A DNA stretch of 64,000 nt from UBA7672 sp047601145. Lineage in GTDB: Bacteria; Pseudomonadota; Alphaproteobacteria; Caulobacterales; Hyphomonadaceae. The notes below the pieces were generated by a model. It made no database searches. It had not been told where the DNA came from and saw only the letters and a program-made list of their open reading frames with translations. This document shows, piece after piece, positions 23,366 through 31,695 of the stretch. The DNA lies in assembly GCA_047601145.1 (NCBI GenBank), contig JASGJW010000005.1, positions 124,001-188,000 of the forward strand. Reading direction: 5' to 3'. Both the position numbers and the translations under genes were made by a program. The first letter of the stretch is position 1. Each line of letters opens with the position of its first letter.

Positions 23366-25621
23366 ATGCGTTTTCGACTGATGGCCGGCACGGTCTTCTC
23401 CACGGTCACCCTCGCCCTTGGCGGCGGCATGGCCTTCGCGCAATCGGCTCCGGCTGTCGAAACAGACGCCCCGCCCTCTGGCGAACGCGATCAGGTCACC
23501 GTCACGGCCACACGCGTCGAACAGTCGATCGATGAAGTCCCCGCCACCGTCACCGTCATCACCGCCGAGAAGATCGAGGACGAACTCGTCACCGACATCA
23601 AAGATCTCACGCGCTTCGAACCCGGCGTCTCCGTCCGCGCTTCGCCCGCACGCTTCGGCGCCGCGCTCGGCGCCACCGGCCGCGACCGCAATTCCGGCTT
23701 CAACATCCGGGGCCTCGAAGGCAACCGCGTGCTGGTCCAGACGGACGGCGTGCGCATTCCCGACGGCTACGCGTTTGGTCCGACTGTCAACGGCCGCGGC
23801 GATTATGTTGACCTCGACCTCCTGAAGTCCGTCGAGTTTATCCGTGGCCCCGCCTCTGCGCTCTATGGCTCGGACGGCGTCGCCGGCGCCGTGACCTTCA
23901 TCACCCGCGATCCGGACGACATCGTGCAGGATGGTCGCAGCTTCGGCATTCGCGCCCGCTCGTCTTACGCTTCGGCTGACGACAGCATCGCCAACTCGCT
24001 GATCGGCGCGACAACACTCGGAGATTGGTCCGCAATGCTGGCCTACACGCGCCGCGATGCGCACGAGACCGAGAACCAGGGCGAGATCGAGGCGCCCGAC
24101 ACCCGCCGCACCGCCGCCAACCCGACCGATTACGAATCCGATGCCTATCTCGGCAAGATCGTCTGGGCGCCCGGCGACATGCACCGCTTCCGCCTGACCT
24201 TCGACCAGCTCGAAAGCCAGACCGACACCGACGTTCTCTCCGGCCAGTACTGGCTGCCGGCCAACGGCAACCCGAACCTGACCATCCCCGGCACGGCCGT
24301 TCTTGCTCTCACCGCACAGGATACGCTGAAGCGCACTCGCTACACCTTCGACCACCAGATGAAGTTCGGCGAAGGCTTCCTGCGCTCGGCCCAGTGGGCG
24401 ATCTACAGCCAGCAGAGCGACACGCGCCAGTTCACGGCCGAAGACCGCAACACCTCGGTCGACCGCACGCGCGACAACTACTTCAACAACGACGTCTGGG
24501 GCGCGAACGGTCAGATCGAAGCCGCCTTCGACACTGGCTGGGCCAGACATCGCCTGCTCGTCGGCGCGGACTACTCCGAGCTCGAACAGGAAGGCATCCG
24601 CTCCGGCACGGTGCCGACGCCGCCGGACACGTTCCCGGCCCGCGCCTTCCCGACAACGGAATACACCCTCACAGGCATCTTCGCGCAGGACCAGATCACC
24701 CTGCTCGACGGCGCGCTGATGCTCTATCCCGCGTTGCGCTATGACGCTTACGAGCTGACGCCAAAGCCGGATGCGCTGTTCCCCACCACGGTCGCCACCG
24801 CGCCGTCGGATGACAGTCACATCTCGCCGAAGTTCGGCATCGTCGCCTGGCCCGCGGACTGGTTCGGCGCCTTCTTCAACTACGCCGCCGGCTACAAGGC
24901 GCCGGAACCGAGCCAGGTGAACAACGCCTTCTCCAACCTCGCCTTCGGCTACACCTCGATCCCGAACCCGGACCTCAAGCCGGAATCGAGCAACTCGACC
25001 GAAATTGGCATCCGCCTCCGCGACATCAACCTGCTCGGCGCGCAATGGTCCGGCGAGATCGTCGGCTTCGCCGCTGACTACAAGGACTTCATATCGCAGC
25101 AGGTCGTGTCGGGCTCGTTTACGCCGACCAACCCAGCCGTCTATCAGTATGTCAACTTCACGGACGTCTCCGTGAACGGCGTCGAGATGAAGGCCAATGC
25201 CGTGTGGAACAACGGTTTCGGCCTCCGCTTCGCCGCCTCGCAGGCCGATGGCGAAGTCCGCGGCGCGGTTGGTTCGCCGCTCGAGAGCATCGACCCAGCC
25301 AAACTGGTCGCCGGCGTCACCTATGATGATTCGAGCGGCGTCTTCGGTGGCCAGATCATCGCGACCTTCGTCGACGGCAAGCAGTTGCAGGATGTGACGT
25401 CGTCGACCCTGTTCCGCCCGCCATCCTTCTCGCTGCTCGACATCACGGCCTATTGGAACATCACTGACTGGGCCGCGCTCCGCGTCGGCGCCTTCAACGT
25501 CACCGACGAGAAATACTGGTGGTGGGGTGATGTGCGCGGCGTCGCCGCCACGTCCACGACGCTGGATGCCTACACGCAACCCGGCGCCAACTACTCCGCC
25601 TCGCTGACGTTCAGGTACTAA
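23366..25621 (+). CDS. TonB-dependent receptor, haemoglobin/transferrin type
   Basis: The 751-residue outer-membrane receptor has a signal peptide of about 24 residues (AFAQ), a plug domain (residues about 45-170: VTVTATRVEQSIDEVPATV, then GFNIRGLEGNRVLVQTDGVR and ALYGSDGVAGAV), and a 22-strand barrel ending in an aromatic residue (LTFRY). YKAPEPSQVN followed by PNPDLKPES corresponds to the FRAP/NPDL boxes of haem receptors such as HutA/HmuR. The histidine normally between these boxes is absent here, so haem as ligand is not assured. No canonical TonB box is obvious. The start has GAAGGAA upstream. Role: uptake of haem or a metal complex, with the neighbouring periplasmic proteins. Confidence 0.88.
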   Translation: MRFRLMAGTVFSTVTLALGGGMAFAQSAPAVETDAPPSGERDQVTVTATRVEQSIDEVPATVTVITAEKIEDELVTDIKDLTRFEPGVSVRASPARFGAALGATGRDRNSGFNIRGLEGNRVLVQTDGVRIPDGYAFGPTVNGRGDYVDLDLLKSVEFIRGPASALYGSDGVAGAVTFITRDPDDIVQDGRSFGIRARSSYASADDSIANSLIGATTLGDWSAMLAYTRRDAHETENQGEIEAPDTRRTAANPTDYESDAYLGKIVWAPGDMHRFRLTFDQLESQTDTDVLSGQYWLPANGNPNLTIPGTAVLALTAQDTLKRTRYTFDHQMKFGEGFLRSAQWAIYSQQSDTRQFTAEDRNTSVDRTRDNYFNNDVWGANGQIEAAFDTGWARHRLLVGADYSELEQEGIRSGTVPTPPDTFPARAFPTTEYTLTGIFAQDQITLLDGALMLYPALRYDAYELTPKPDALFPTTVATAPSDDSHISPKFGIVAWPADWFGAFFNYAAGYKAPEPSQVNNAFSNLAFGYTSIPNPDLKPESSNSTEIGIRLRDINLLGAQWSGEIVGFAADYKDFISQQVVSGSFTPTNPAVYQYVNFTDVSVNGVEMKANAVWNNGFGLRFAASQADGEVRGAVGSPLESIDPAKLVAGVTYDDSSGVFGGQIIATFVDGKQLQDVTSSTLFRPPSFSLLDITAYWNITDWAALRVGAFNVTDEKYWWWGDVRGVAATSTTLDAYTQPGANYSASLTFRY

Positions 25622-25642
25622 GTCCAGTCGTCACGAAGCGCA

Positions 25643-25697
25643 AAGGCGCTGGCCGCGGGATGCCGTCCATCCTCCCGGCCAGCGCCTTCTGCTTTTT
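25643..25697 (+). terminator. Intrinsic terminator after the TonB receptor
   Basis: AAGGCGCTGGCC (25643-25654) pairs with GGCCAGCGCCTT (25677-25688), followed by CTGCTTTTT. It lies between the convergent receptor and phoR genes. Confidence 0.8.
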
Positions 25698-25699
25698 GA

Positions 25700-27079
25700 T
25701 CAGGCCGCATTCGCCATCGGCAGCAGCACGCCGAAAGCCGACCCACGTCCCGGCTCGCTTTCCACCAGGAACGCGCCGCGATGACGCTGCACCACGTGTT
25801 TCACGATCGCGAGACCCAGCCCCGTACCCGGCTTGAGCCCACGCCCCTGATCCACGCGATAGAACCGCTCCGACAGTCGCGGCAGGTACTGCCGCTCGAT
25901 CCCCGGGCCCGCATCGCTCACGCGCAGCACGGCATAGTTCCTTCCACCGACACCGGCAGGCGCTGCGACGATCGACATCCGTCCGGCATCATCCCAGCGC
26001 CGCCCGCCCAGCGCCGCCGCCTCGTCCGCGCCTAGCCCCGTCAACACTTCGACGTCCACGACGCCGCCCTTCTCGGAATACTTCAGCGCGTTGTCGATCA
26101 GGTTCTGGACCACCTGCGCCAGCTCGTCCCGCACCCCGGTGACATTCACCGCGCTCGTGACGCCCGTCACACGCAGCTCGACCCCGCGTTCCTTCGCCAC
26201 CGGCGCCAGCGCATCACGCGCCTCGACCACCACAGCCGCCAGATCCGCCTCGCCTTCAGGGGGCCTGTGCTCCACCAGCTCGATCCGCGACAGCGACAGC
26301 AGGTCACTGATCAGCCGCCGCATGCGATCGGCCTGCCCCTGCATGATCTCGAGAAACCGATCGCGCGCTTCCGGATCATCTCGCGCCGGCCCGCGCATGG
26401 TCTCGATGAATCCCGACAGCGACGTCAGCGGCGTGCGCAGCTCGTGGCTCGCATTGGCGAGGAAATCCACGCGCGCGAGTTCCATACGCTTGATGTCGGT
26501 GAAGTCGTGCAGGCTCAGCAGCACGCCCGACCCGAGCGGCGAGGCGATGCACGAAAAATGCTGATCAGTCTCGTCGCGCTGCATGATCTCGAAGCGCTGC
26601 ACTTCTCCCGTGCGCCGCGCCGCCGCCACCGCATCGAGCAATTCCGGCCGCCGCACGACGGCAGTCAGCATCGGATCAGCCACTACAAAACGGAATTGCT
26701 TGCGCGCCGCCGCGTTGGCCGCTTCGACCTTGCCTTGCGCATCAATGTAGATTGCCGTCTCCGGCAAGGCCTCGATCAGCGCGACCCTGAACTGGCGTTC
26801 CGCCTCGGCTCGCCGGCGCGCCTCGGCCGCCGCGCTGCCTGTGTCCTCGACGTCCGCATCGATCGCCGGATCAACCGTACCGAAGAACCAGCCGATGCAC
26901 GCCGCAACCACGATCACGCCGCCGAGCAGCGCCGAAACCCACGTCGCCTGTCCCGCCACCGCCAGCACGAACAGCACGACAACCGCCACGCCGCCGATCA
27001 CGCGGAAATCCCGGGCCCGCCGCTGCGCCCGCGAGGGCGGATCGACGCTGTCGTTCCGATTGTTCGAAATGTCCGTCAT
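25700..27079 (-). CDS. phoR: Phosphate regulon sensor histidine kinase PhoR
   Basis: The 459-residue inner-membrane kinase has two transmembrane segments (about residues 27-45 and 48-66) with almost no periplasmic loop, a PAS domain (about 95-200), a dimerisation/phosphoacceptor domain with H212 in FLANASHELRTPLTSLSGF, and an ATPase domain with N box NLIDNALKYSE and G boxes SDAGPGI and GTGLGLAIVKH. This architecture is that of PhoR, which senses the Pst/PhoU state and phosphorylates PhoB. It lies on the same strand as pstB-phoU-phoB but 7 kb upstream, with a foreign block between where Caulobacter has pstC-pstA. It is divergent from the first M13 gene. Confidence 0.93.
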   Translation of the reverse strand: MTDISNNRNDSVDPPSRAQRRARDFRVIGGVAVVVLFVLAVAGQATWVSALLGGVIVVAACIGWFFGTVDPAIDADVEDTGSAAAEARRRAEAERQFRVALIEALPETAIYIDAQGKVEAANAAARKQFRFVVADPMLTAVVRRPELLDAVAAARRTGEVQRFEIMQRDETDQHFSCIASPLGSGVLLSLHDFTDIKRMELARVDFLANASHELRTPLTSLSGFIETMRGPARDDPEARDRFLEIMQGQADRMRRLISDLLSLSRIELVEHRPPEGEADLAAVVVEARDALAPVAKERGVELRVTGVTSAVNVTGVRDELAQVVQNLIDNALKYSEKGGVVDVEVLTGLGADEAAALGGRRWDDAGRMSIVAAPAGVGGRNYAVLRVSDAGPGIERQYLPRLSERFYRVDQGRGLKPGTGLGLAIVKHVVQRHRGAFLVESEPGRGSAFGVLLPMANAA

Positions 27080-27165
27080 CCAAGTCTGCCTACCTGAATC
27101 CTCCTGATTTGTCGTGGTTTTATAGCGCGGCCGTGACGGTTCTTATTGTTTTCCGATACGTTTCG

Positions 27166-27194
27166 TTGACTTCCCGCGCGGGGCGGGGGAAATC
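27166..27194 (+). promoter_or_regulatory. Candidate promoter of the first M13 gene
   Basis: TTGACT (27166-27171), 17-bp spacer, GAAATC (27189-27194). The block from about 27145 is closely similar to that before the second M13 gene (ATTGTTTT.CGATA...TCGTTGAC shared), showing a duplicated promoter. Confidence 0.5.
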
Positions 27195-27244
27195 GTGCGT
27201 CCGCCGCTGCAACCCCGGCGATGATCGACCTCAGAGGTGACCCC

Positions 27245-29290
27245 ATGCGAATGTCTCTGCTTCTTGCCGCTTCGGCGGCCGTGCTGCTTGCCGCTTGCAG
27301 CCCGGAAAAGCCGCCTGCGCCAACTGCTGAGGCGCCCAAGGTCGCCATCGGCTCCTTCGGCATCGATCTCACCGCGATGGACAAGGCCGTGAAGCCCGGC
27401 GACGACTTCTTCAAGTACGTCAACGGCACATGGCTCGCGACCTTCAAGATGCCGGCCGACAAGACGCGCTACGGCGCCTTCGACGGCCTGCGCGACAAGT
27501 CCGAGAACGACGTCCACACCATCCTGGAAGAACTCGCCAAGACCCCGCCGGCCGCCGGCTCAGTCCAGGAGAAAGTTCTCAACCTCTACAACTCGTGGAT
27601 GGACGAAGCTGGCATCGAAGCCGCGGGCATCGCGCCGATCCAGGCTGACCTCGACGCGATCAACGCCGCCAAGACCAAGGCCGACATCGTCAAGCTGATG
27701 GGCAACATCGACTATTCGGGCCCGATCGGCACGTACATCCAGCCCGATCCGGTCGATCCGAACAAGTACACGGTCTTCATCACGCAAGCCGGCCTGGGCA
27801 TGCCGAACCGTGACTTCTATCTCGACAAGAACGAGCGCTTCGTCGGCTACCGCGCCGCCTACAAGGCCTATGTCTCGAAAGTCCTCGAACTGCTCGGCGA
27901 CAAGGACGCAGCCAAATCCGCCGACACCATCATCGCGCTCGAGACCAAGCTTGCCACCGTCCACTGGGCGAACGAGCGTCAACGCGACGTGCAGGCGACC
28001 AACAACCCAGTCGACCGCGCCGGCCTCAAGAAGATGATCCCCGCCATGGACTGGGACGTCTTCCTCGCAGGCGTCAACCTCGGCGACCAGCAGAACTTCG
28101 TCGTCGCCGAAACGACCGCCCTGCGCGACGGCGCCAAGCTGCTCGACACCCAGCCGGTCGACGCCTGGAAGAAGTATCTCGCCTTCCACCTCGCCAGCGA
28201 CTACGCGAACGCGCTGCCGAAAGCCTTCGACGAAGCCAACTTCGCCTTCTATCGCAAGGCTCTCAACGGCCAGGAAGCCCAGCGTGACCGCTGGAAGCGT
28301 GGCGTTGGCCTGCTCGACGGCCTGATCGGTGAAGGCGTCGGTGAAATCTACGTCGCGAAATTCTTCCCGCCCGAATCCAAGGGCAAGATGGACGAGCTGA
28401 TCGCCAACCTTCGCCTGGGCATGGGCGAGCGTCTGAAGACGCTGGCCTGGATGGACGAGCCGACCCGCGCGGAAGCGCAGAAGAAGCTCGGCACCTTCGA
28501 TCCACGCGTGGGCTACCCGGTGAAATGGCGTGACTACTCCGCTTACACCGTCACGGCGGGCAAGCTGTTCGACAACGTCCGCAATGGCCGCCGCTTCGAG
28601 TGGAACCGTCAGGTCGCGCAGATGAAAGGTCCGGTCGACCGCACCGAGTGGGGCATGAACCCGCAGACAGTGAACGCCTACTATGATCCGACCAAGAACC
28701 AGATCACCTTCCCGGCCGCGATCCTGCAGCCTCCCTTCTTCGATCCCAACGCTGACCCGGCCGTGAACTACGGCGCGATCGGCGCCGTGATCGGCCACGA
28801 GATGGGCCACGGCTTCGACGACCAGGGCTCGGAATACGATGAGGCCGGGAAGATCCGTAACTGGTGGACCGACGCCACCAAGGCCAAGTTCAAGGAAGCC
28901 ACCACCAAGTTCGGCGCGCAGTACAACGCGTTCTGCCCGCTTGAAGGTCAGTGCGTGAAAGGCGCCCTCACCATGGGCGAGAACATCGGCGACCTCGGCG
29001 GCCTCGAGATGGCCTACGCGGCTTACCACCTGTCGCTCGGCGGCAAGGAAGCGCCTGTCATCGACGGCTTCACCGGCGACCAACGCTTCTTCATGGCGCA
29101 CGCCCAGGTCTGGCGCGCGATGATCCGTGACGATGCACTCGTGAACCAGCTGCGCACCGACCCGCACTCGCCGGCCGCCGCGCGCGGCTCGATCCCCGAG
29201 CGCAACATTGACGCCTGGTACAAGGCTTTCGACGTGAAGGAAGGCGACAAGGCCTTCATCAAGCCGGAAGACCGCGTCCACATCTGGTAA
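27245..29290 (+). CDS. M13 family metallopeptidase lipoprotein (copy 1)
   Basis: The 681-residue neprilysin-type endopeptidase is lipid-anchored (lipobox LAAC at about residues 14-17). The N-terminal M13 lobe starts at VKPGDDFFKYVNGTWL. The zinc site is complete: HEMGH at residues 518-522 and the third ligand in ENIGDLGG (E579, D583). The C-terminus HIW replaces the usual CxVW ending. The substrate-aligning NAYYD motif is present. M13 enzymes cut short peptides outside the cytoplasm. The start at 27245 is preceded by AGAGGTGACCCC. Two paralogues follow in tandem. Confidence 0.95.
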   Translation: MRMSLLLAASAAVLLAACSPEKPPAPTAEAPKVAIGSFGIDLTAMDKAVKPGDDFFKYVNGTWLATFKMPADKTRYGAFDGLRDKSENDVHTILEELAKTPPAAGSVQEKVLNLYNSWMDEAGIEAAGIAPIQADLDAINAAKTKADIVKLMGNIDYSGPIGTYIQPDPVDPNKYTVFITQAGLGMPNRDFYLDKNERFVGYRAAYKAYVSKVLELLGDKDAAKSADTIIALETKLATVHWANERQRDVQATNNPVDRAGLKKMIPAMDWDVFLAGVNLGDQQNFVVAETTALRDGAKLLDTQPVDAWKKYLAFHLASDYANALPKAFDEANFAFYRKALNGQEAQRDRWKRGVGLLDGLIGEGVGEIYVAKFFPPESKGKMDELIANLRLGMGERLKTLAWMDEPTRAEAQKKLGTFDPRVGYPVKWRDYSAYTVTAGKLFDNVRNGRRFEWNRQVAQMKGPVDRTEWGMNPQTVNAYYDPTKNQITFPAAILQPPFFDPNADPAVNYGAIGAVIGHEMGHGFDDQGSEYDEAGKIRNWWTDATKAKFKEATTKFGAQYNAFCPLEGQCVKGALTMGENIGDLGGLEMAYAAYHLSLGGKEAPVIDGFTGDQRFFMAHAQVWRAMIRDDALVNQLRTDPHSPAAARGSIPERNIDAWYKAFDVKEGDKAFIKPEDRVHIW

Positions 29291-29329
29291 CAACAGGACC
29301 GCCGGACGCCCGCCCGGCAATCTTCGCGA

Positions 29330-29363
29330 AGCCCGTGATTCCTCAGGAATCGCGGGCTTTTTG
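29330..29363 (+). terminator. Intrinsic terminator after M13 copy 1
   Basis: AGCCCGTGATTCC-TCA-GGAATCGCGGGCT (12 of 13 pairs) followed by TTTTG. Confidence 0.85.
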
Positions 29364-29420
29364 CTGCCGCCCGTCTCTCATGCACGCTGTCTTGTTGATA
29401 TTGTTTTTCGATAAATCTCG

Positions 29421-29449
29421 TTGACAGGCCTGTTTGGCCGGGAGAAATC
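29421..29449 (+). promoter_or_regulatory. Candidate promoter of the second M13 gene
   Basis: TTGACA (29421-29426), 17-bp spacer containing GGCCTGTTTGGCC, and GAAATC (29444-29449). It is the closest match to a sigma-70 promoter among the three M13 genes. Confidence 0.55.
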
Positions 29450-29499
29450 GTGCCGATCGCGGTCGATGCGCCGCGAACCCATTTCAGAAGGTGCACTCC

Positions 29500-31563
29500 A
29501 TGCGATTGAAGCTTCTCCTCGCCGCCTCGGCGGCCGCGCTGCTTGCGGCCTGCAGCCCGGACAAGGCGCCGGACGCCTCGGCGACCGCCTCGACCAAGCC
29601 GGCAATTGGCGAGTTTGGCATCGACCTCACGAACGCCGACCAGGCGGTTAAGCCGGGCGATGATTTCTTCAAATACGCCAACGGCCACTGGCTCGCGACC
29701 TTCAAGATGCCGGAAGACAAGGCGCGCTACGGCTCATTCGACGCCCTCGGCGAAAAATCCGAGAAGGACGTGAAGACGATCATCGACGGCTTCGCTGCCA
29801 CCCCGCCGGCCGCCGGCTCCAACACCGCCAAGGCCGCCGACATCTACGCCTCGTGGATGGATGAGGCGACGCTCGAGACGCGCGGTACGGAACCGCTCCA
29901 GCCCTATCTCACCGCCATCAACGGCGTGAAGACCAAGGCCGACCTCGTCAAGCTGATCTCCTCCAACATCGCCTATACCGCCCCCTTCGGCTTCGGCGTC
30001 GAAGCAGACACCGCCGATCCGAAGCGCTATGCCGTGTGGGCAGCCCAAGGCGGCCTTGGCATGCCAGAGCGTGACTACTATCTCGGCAAGTCCGAGAAGT
30101 TCGACGCCTACCGCGCCGCCTACAAGACCTACGTCACCAAGATCTTCGAACTCCTGGGCGATAAGGAAGCGGCCAAGTCCGCCGACACCGTCATCAAGTT
30201 CGAGACAGAAGTAGCGAAAGGCCACTGGACGCCCGAAGCCCTCCGCGTGCCCGATAAGGCCTTCAAGGCCATGAGCGCCGCTGACTTCAAGAAGCTCGTC
30301 CCGAATATCGATCTCGATGCTTTCGCCGCCGGCCTCGGTATCGCGAAGCTCGACAACATGGTGGCCTACGGCGACAGCTCCATCACCGCCGGCGCCAAGC
30401 TGCTCGACACGCAGCCTATCGATGCCTGGAAGAAATACCTCGCCTTCCACATCGCGTCCGACAACGCCAACTATCTGACCAAGGCTTTCGACGACGCCTC
30501 GTTCGAGTTCTTCAACAAGACACTTTCCGGGGTCACCGCCAAGCGCGACCGCTGGAAGCGCGGCGTCCGATTGCTCGACAACAATATCGGCGAAGCGCTC
30601 GGCGAGGCCTATGCGGCGAAATTCTTCCCGCCGGAGAACAAGGCCAAGATGGAAGCCCTCGTGGGTAACCTCCACACCGCCCTCGAAACCCGCCTCAAGG
30701 GCCTCGAGTGGATGGACGACACGACACGCGCTGAAGCCCTCAAGAAGCTTGCGAACTTCGAAGTCCGCGTCGGCTATCCGAAGAAGTGGCGCGACTACTC
30801 CGCCATGCAGGTCGACAAGGCCAAGCTGTTCGAGAACATCAAGGCCGCCCAGCAGTTCGAATGGAACCGCCAGGTCGCCCGTCTCAATGCGCCGGTTGAT
30901 CGCGACGAGTGGGGCATGAACGCGCAAACCGTGAACGCATCCTACAATCCGCTCATGAACCAGATCACGTTCCCGGCCGGCATCCTGCAGGCCCCGTTCT
31001 TCGACGTGAACGCCGACCCTGCAGTCAATTACGGCGCCATCGGCGCGGTGATCGGGCACGAGATCGGCCACGGCTTCGACGACCAGGGCGCAGCCTTCGA
31101 CGATCAGGGCGTACAGCGCGACTGGTGGACGCCGGACACCAAGGCCAAGTTCCGCGCCAAGGCCGATCAGCTGAATGCGCAGTACGACAAATACTGCCCC
31201 TTCCCCGATCAGTGCATCTCCGGCGCCCACACGACCGGGGAGAACATCGGCGACCTCGGCGGGATGATCATGGCCTACACGGCCTATCATCAGTCGCTCG
31301 GCGGCAAGGAAGCTCCGGTGATCGAAGTGAATGGCGTCAAATATACCGGCGACCAGCGCTTCTTCCTGTCCTGGGCCCAGGTCTGGCGCGCGATGGCGCG
31401 TGAGGACATGGCGCGCCAGCTGCTCACCACCGACGAGCACTCCCCGCCAGAGTTCCGCGTCAACGGCGTCATGCCGAACATCGACGAGTGGTACACCGCC
31501 TTCGGCGTGAAGGAGGGCGACAAGATGTACATCGCGCCCGACAAGCGCGTCCGCATCTGGTAA
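29500..31563 (+). CDS. M13 family metallopeptidase lipoprotein (copy 2)
   Basis: The 687-residue protein is a close paralogue of copy 1: same lipoprotein signal (LAAC), the same VKPGDDFFKYANGHWLATFKM entry to the M13 lobe, zinc motif HEIGH at residues 520-524, third ligand in ENIGDLGG (E581) and the RVRIW terminus. It differs most around residues 200-330 and by a short insertion (EVNGVKYTGDQRFF) before the last conserved block. Likely role: degradation of peptides in the periplasm with a specificity different from copy 1. The start at 29500 is preceded by AGAAGGTGCACTCC. It has its own promoter and terminator. Confidence 0.95.
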   Translation: MRLKLLLAASAAALLAACSPDKAPDASATASTKPAIGEFGIDLTNADQAVKPGDDFFKYANGHWLATFKMPEDKARYGSFDALGEKSEKDVKTIIDGFAATPPAAGSNTAKAADIYASWMDEATLETRGTEPLQPYLTAINGVKTKADLVKLISSNIAYTAPFGFGVEADTADPKRYAVWAAQGGLGMPERDYYLGKSEKFDAYRAAYKTYVTKIFELLGDKEAAKSADTVIKFETEVAKGHWTPEALRVPDKAFKAMSAADFKKLVPNIDLDAFAAGLGIAKLDNMVAYGDSSITAGAKLLDTQPIDAWKKYLAFHIASDNANYLTKAFDDASFEFFNKTLSGVTAKRDRWKRGVRLLDNNIGEALGEAYAAKFFPPENKAKMEALVGNLHTALETRLKGLEWMDDTTRAEALKKLANFEVRVGYPKKWRDYSAMQVDKAKLFENIKAAQQFEWNRQVARLNAPVDRDEWGMNAQTVNASYNPLMNQITFPAGILQAPFFDVNADPAVNYGAIGAVIGHEIGHGFDDQGAAFDDQGVQRDWWTPDTKAKFRAKADQLNAQYDKYCPFPDQCISGAHTTGENIGDLGGMIMAYTAYHQSLGGKEAPVIEVNGVKYTGDQRFFLSWAQVWRAMAREDMARQLLTTDEHSPPEFRVNGVMPNIDEWYTAFGVKEGDKMYIAPDKRVRIW

Positions 31564-31588
31564 CCAGTTGCAGCTGCAAGCTCGCAGA

Positions 31589-31622
31589 GGCCCGCAATCC
31601 CTTGGATTGCGGGCTTTCTGTT
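31589..31622 (+). terminator. Intrinsic terminator after M13 copy 2
   Basis: GCCCGCAATCC (31590-31600) pairs perfectly with GGATTGCGGGC (31604-31614) around CTT, followed by TTTCTGTT. Confidence 0.85.
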
Positions 31623-31636
31623 GCAGCTTGCCGCGC

Positions 31637-31665
31637 TTGACTTCCCTCCGCCGCCCGCAAGACTC
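31637..31665 (+). promoter_or_regulatory. Candidate promoter of the third M13 gene
   Basis: TTGACT (31637-31642), 17-bp spacer, AGACTC (31660-31665). The -35 matches copies 1 and 2, the -10 is weak. It lies just after the copy 2 terminator. Confidence 0.35.
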
Positions 31666-31695
31666 GAACGCAAAGAGAGACATGAGGGAACGTCC

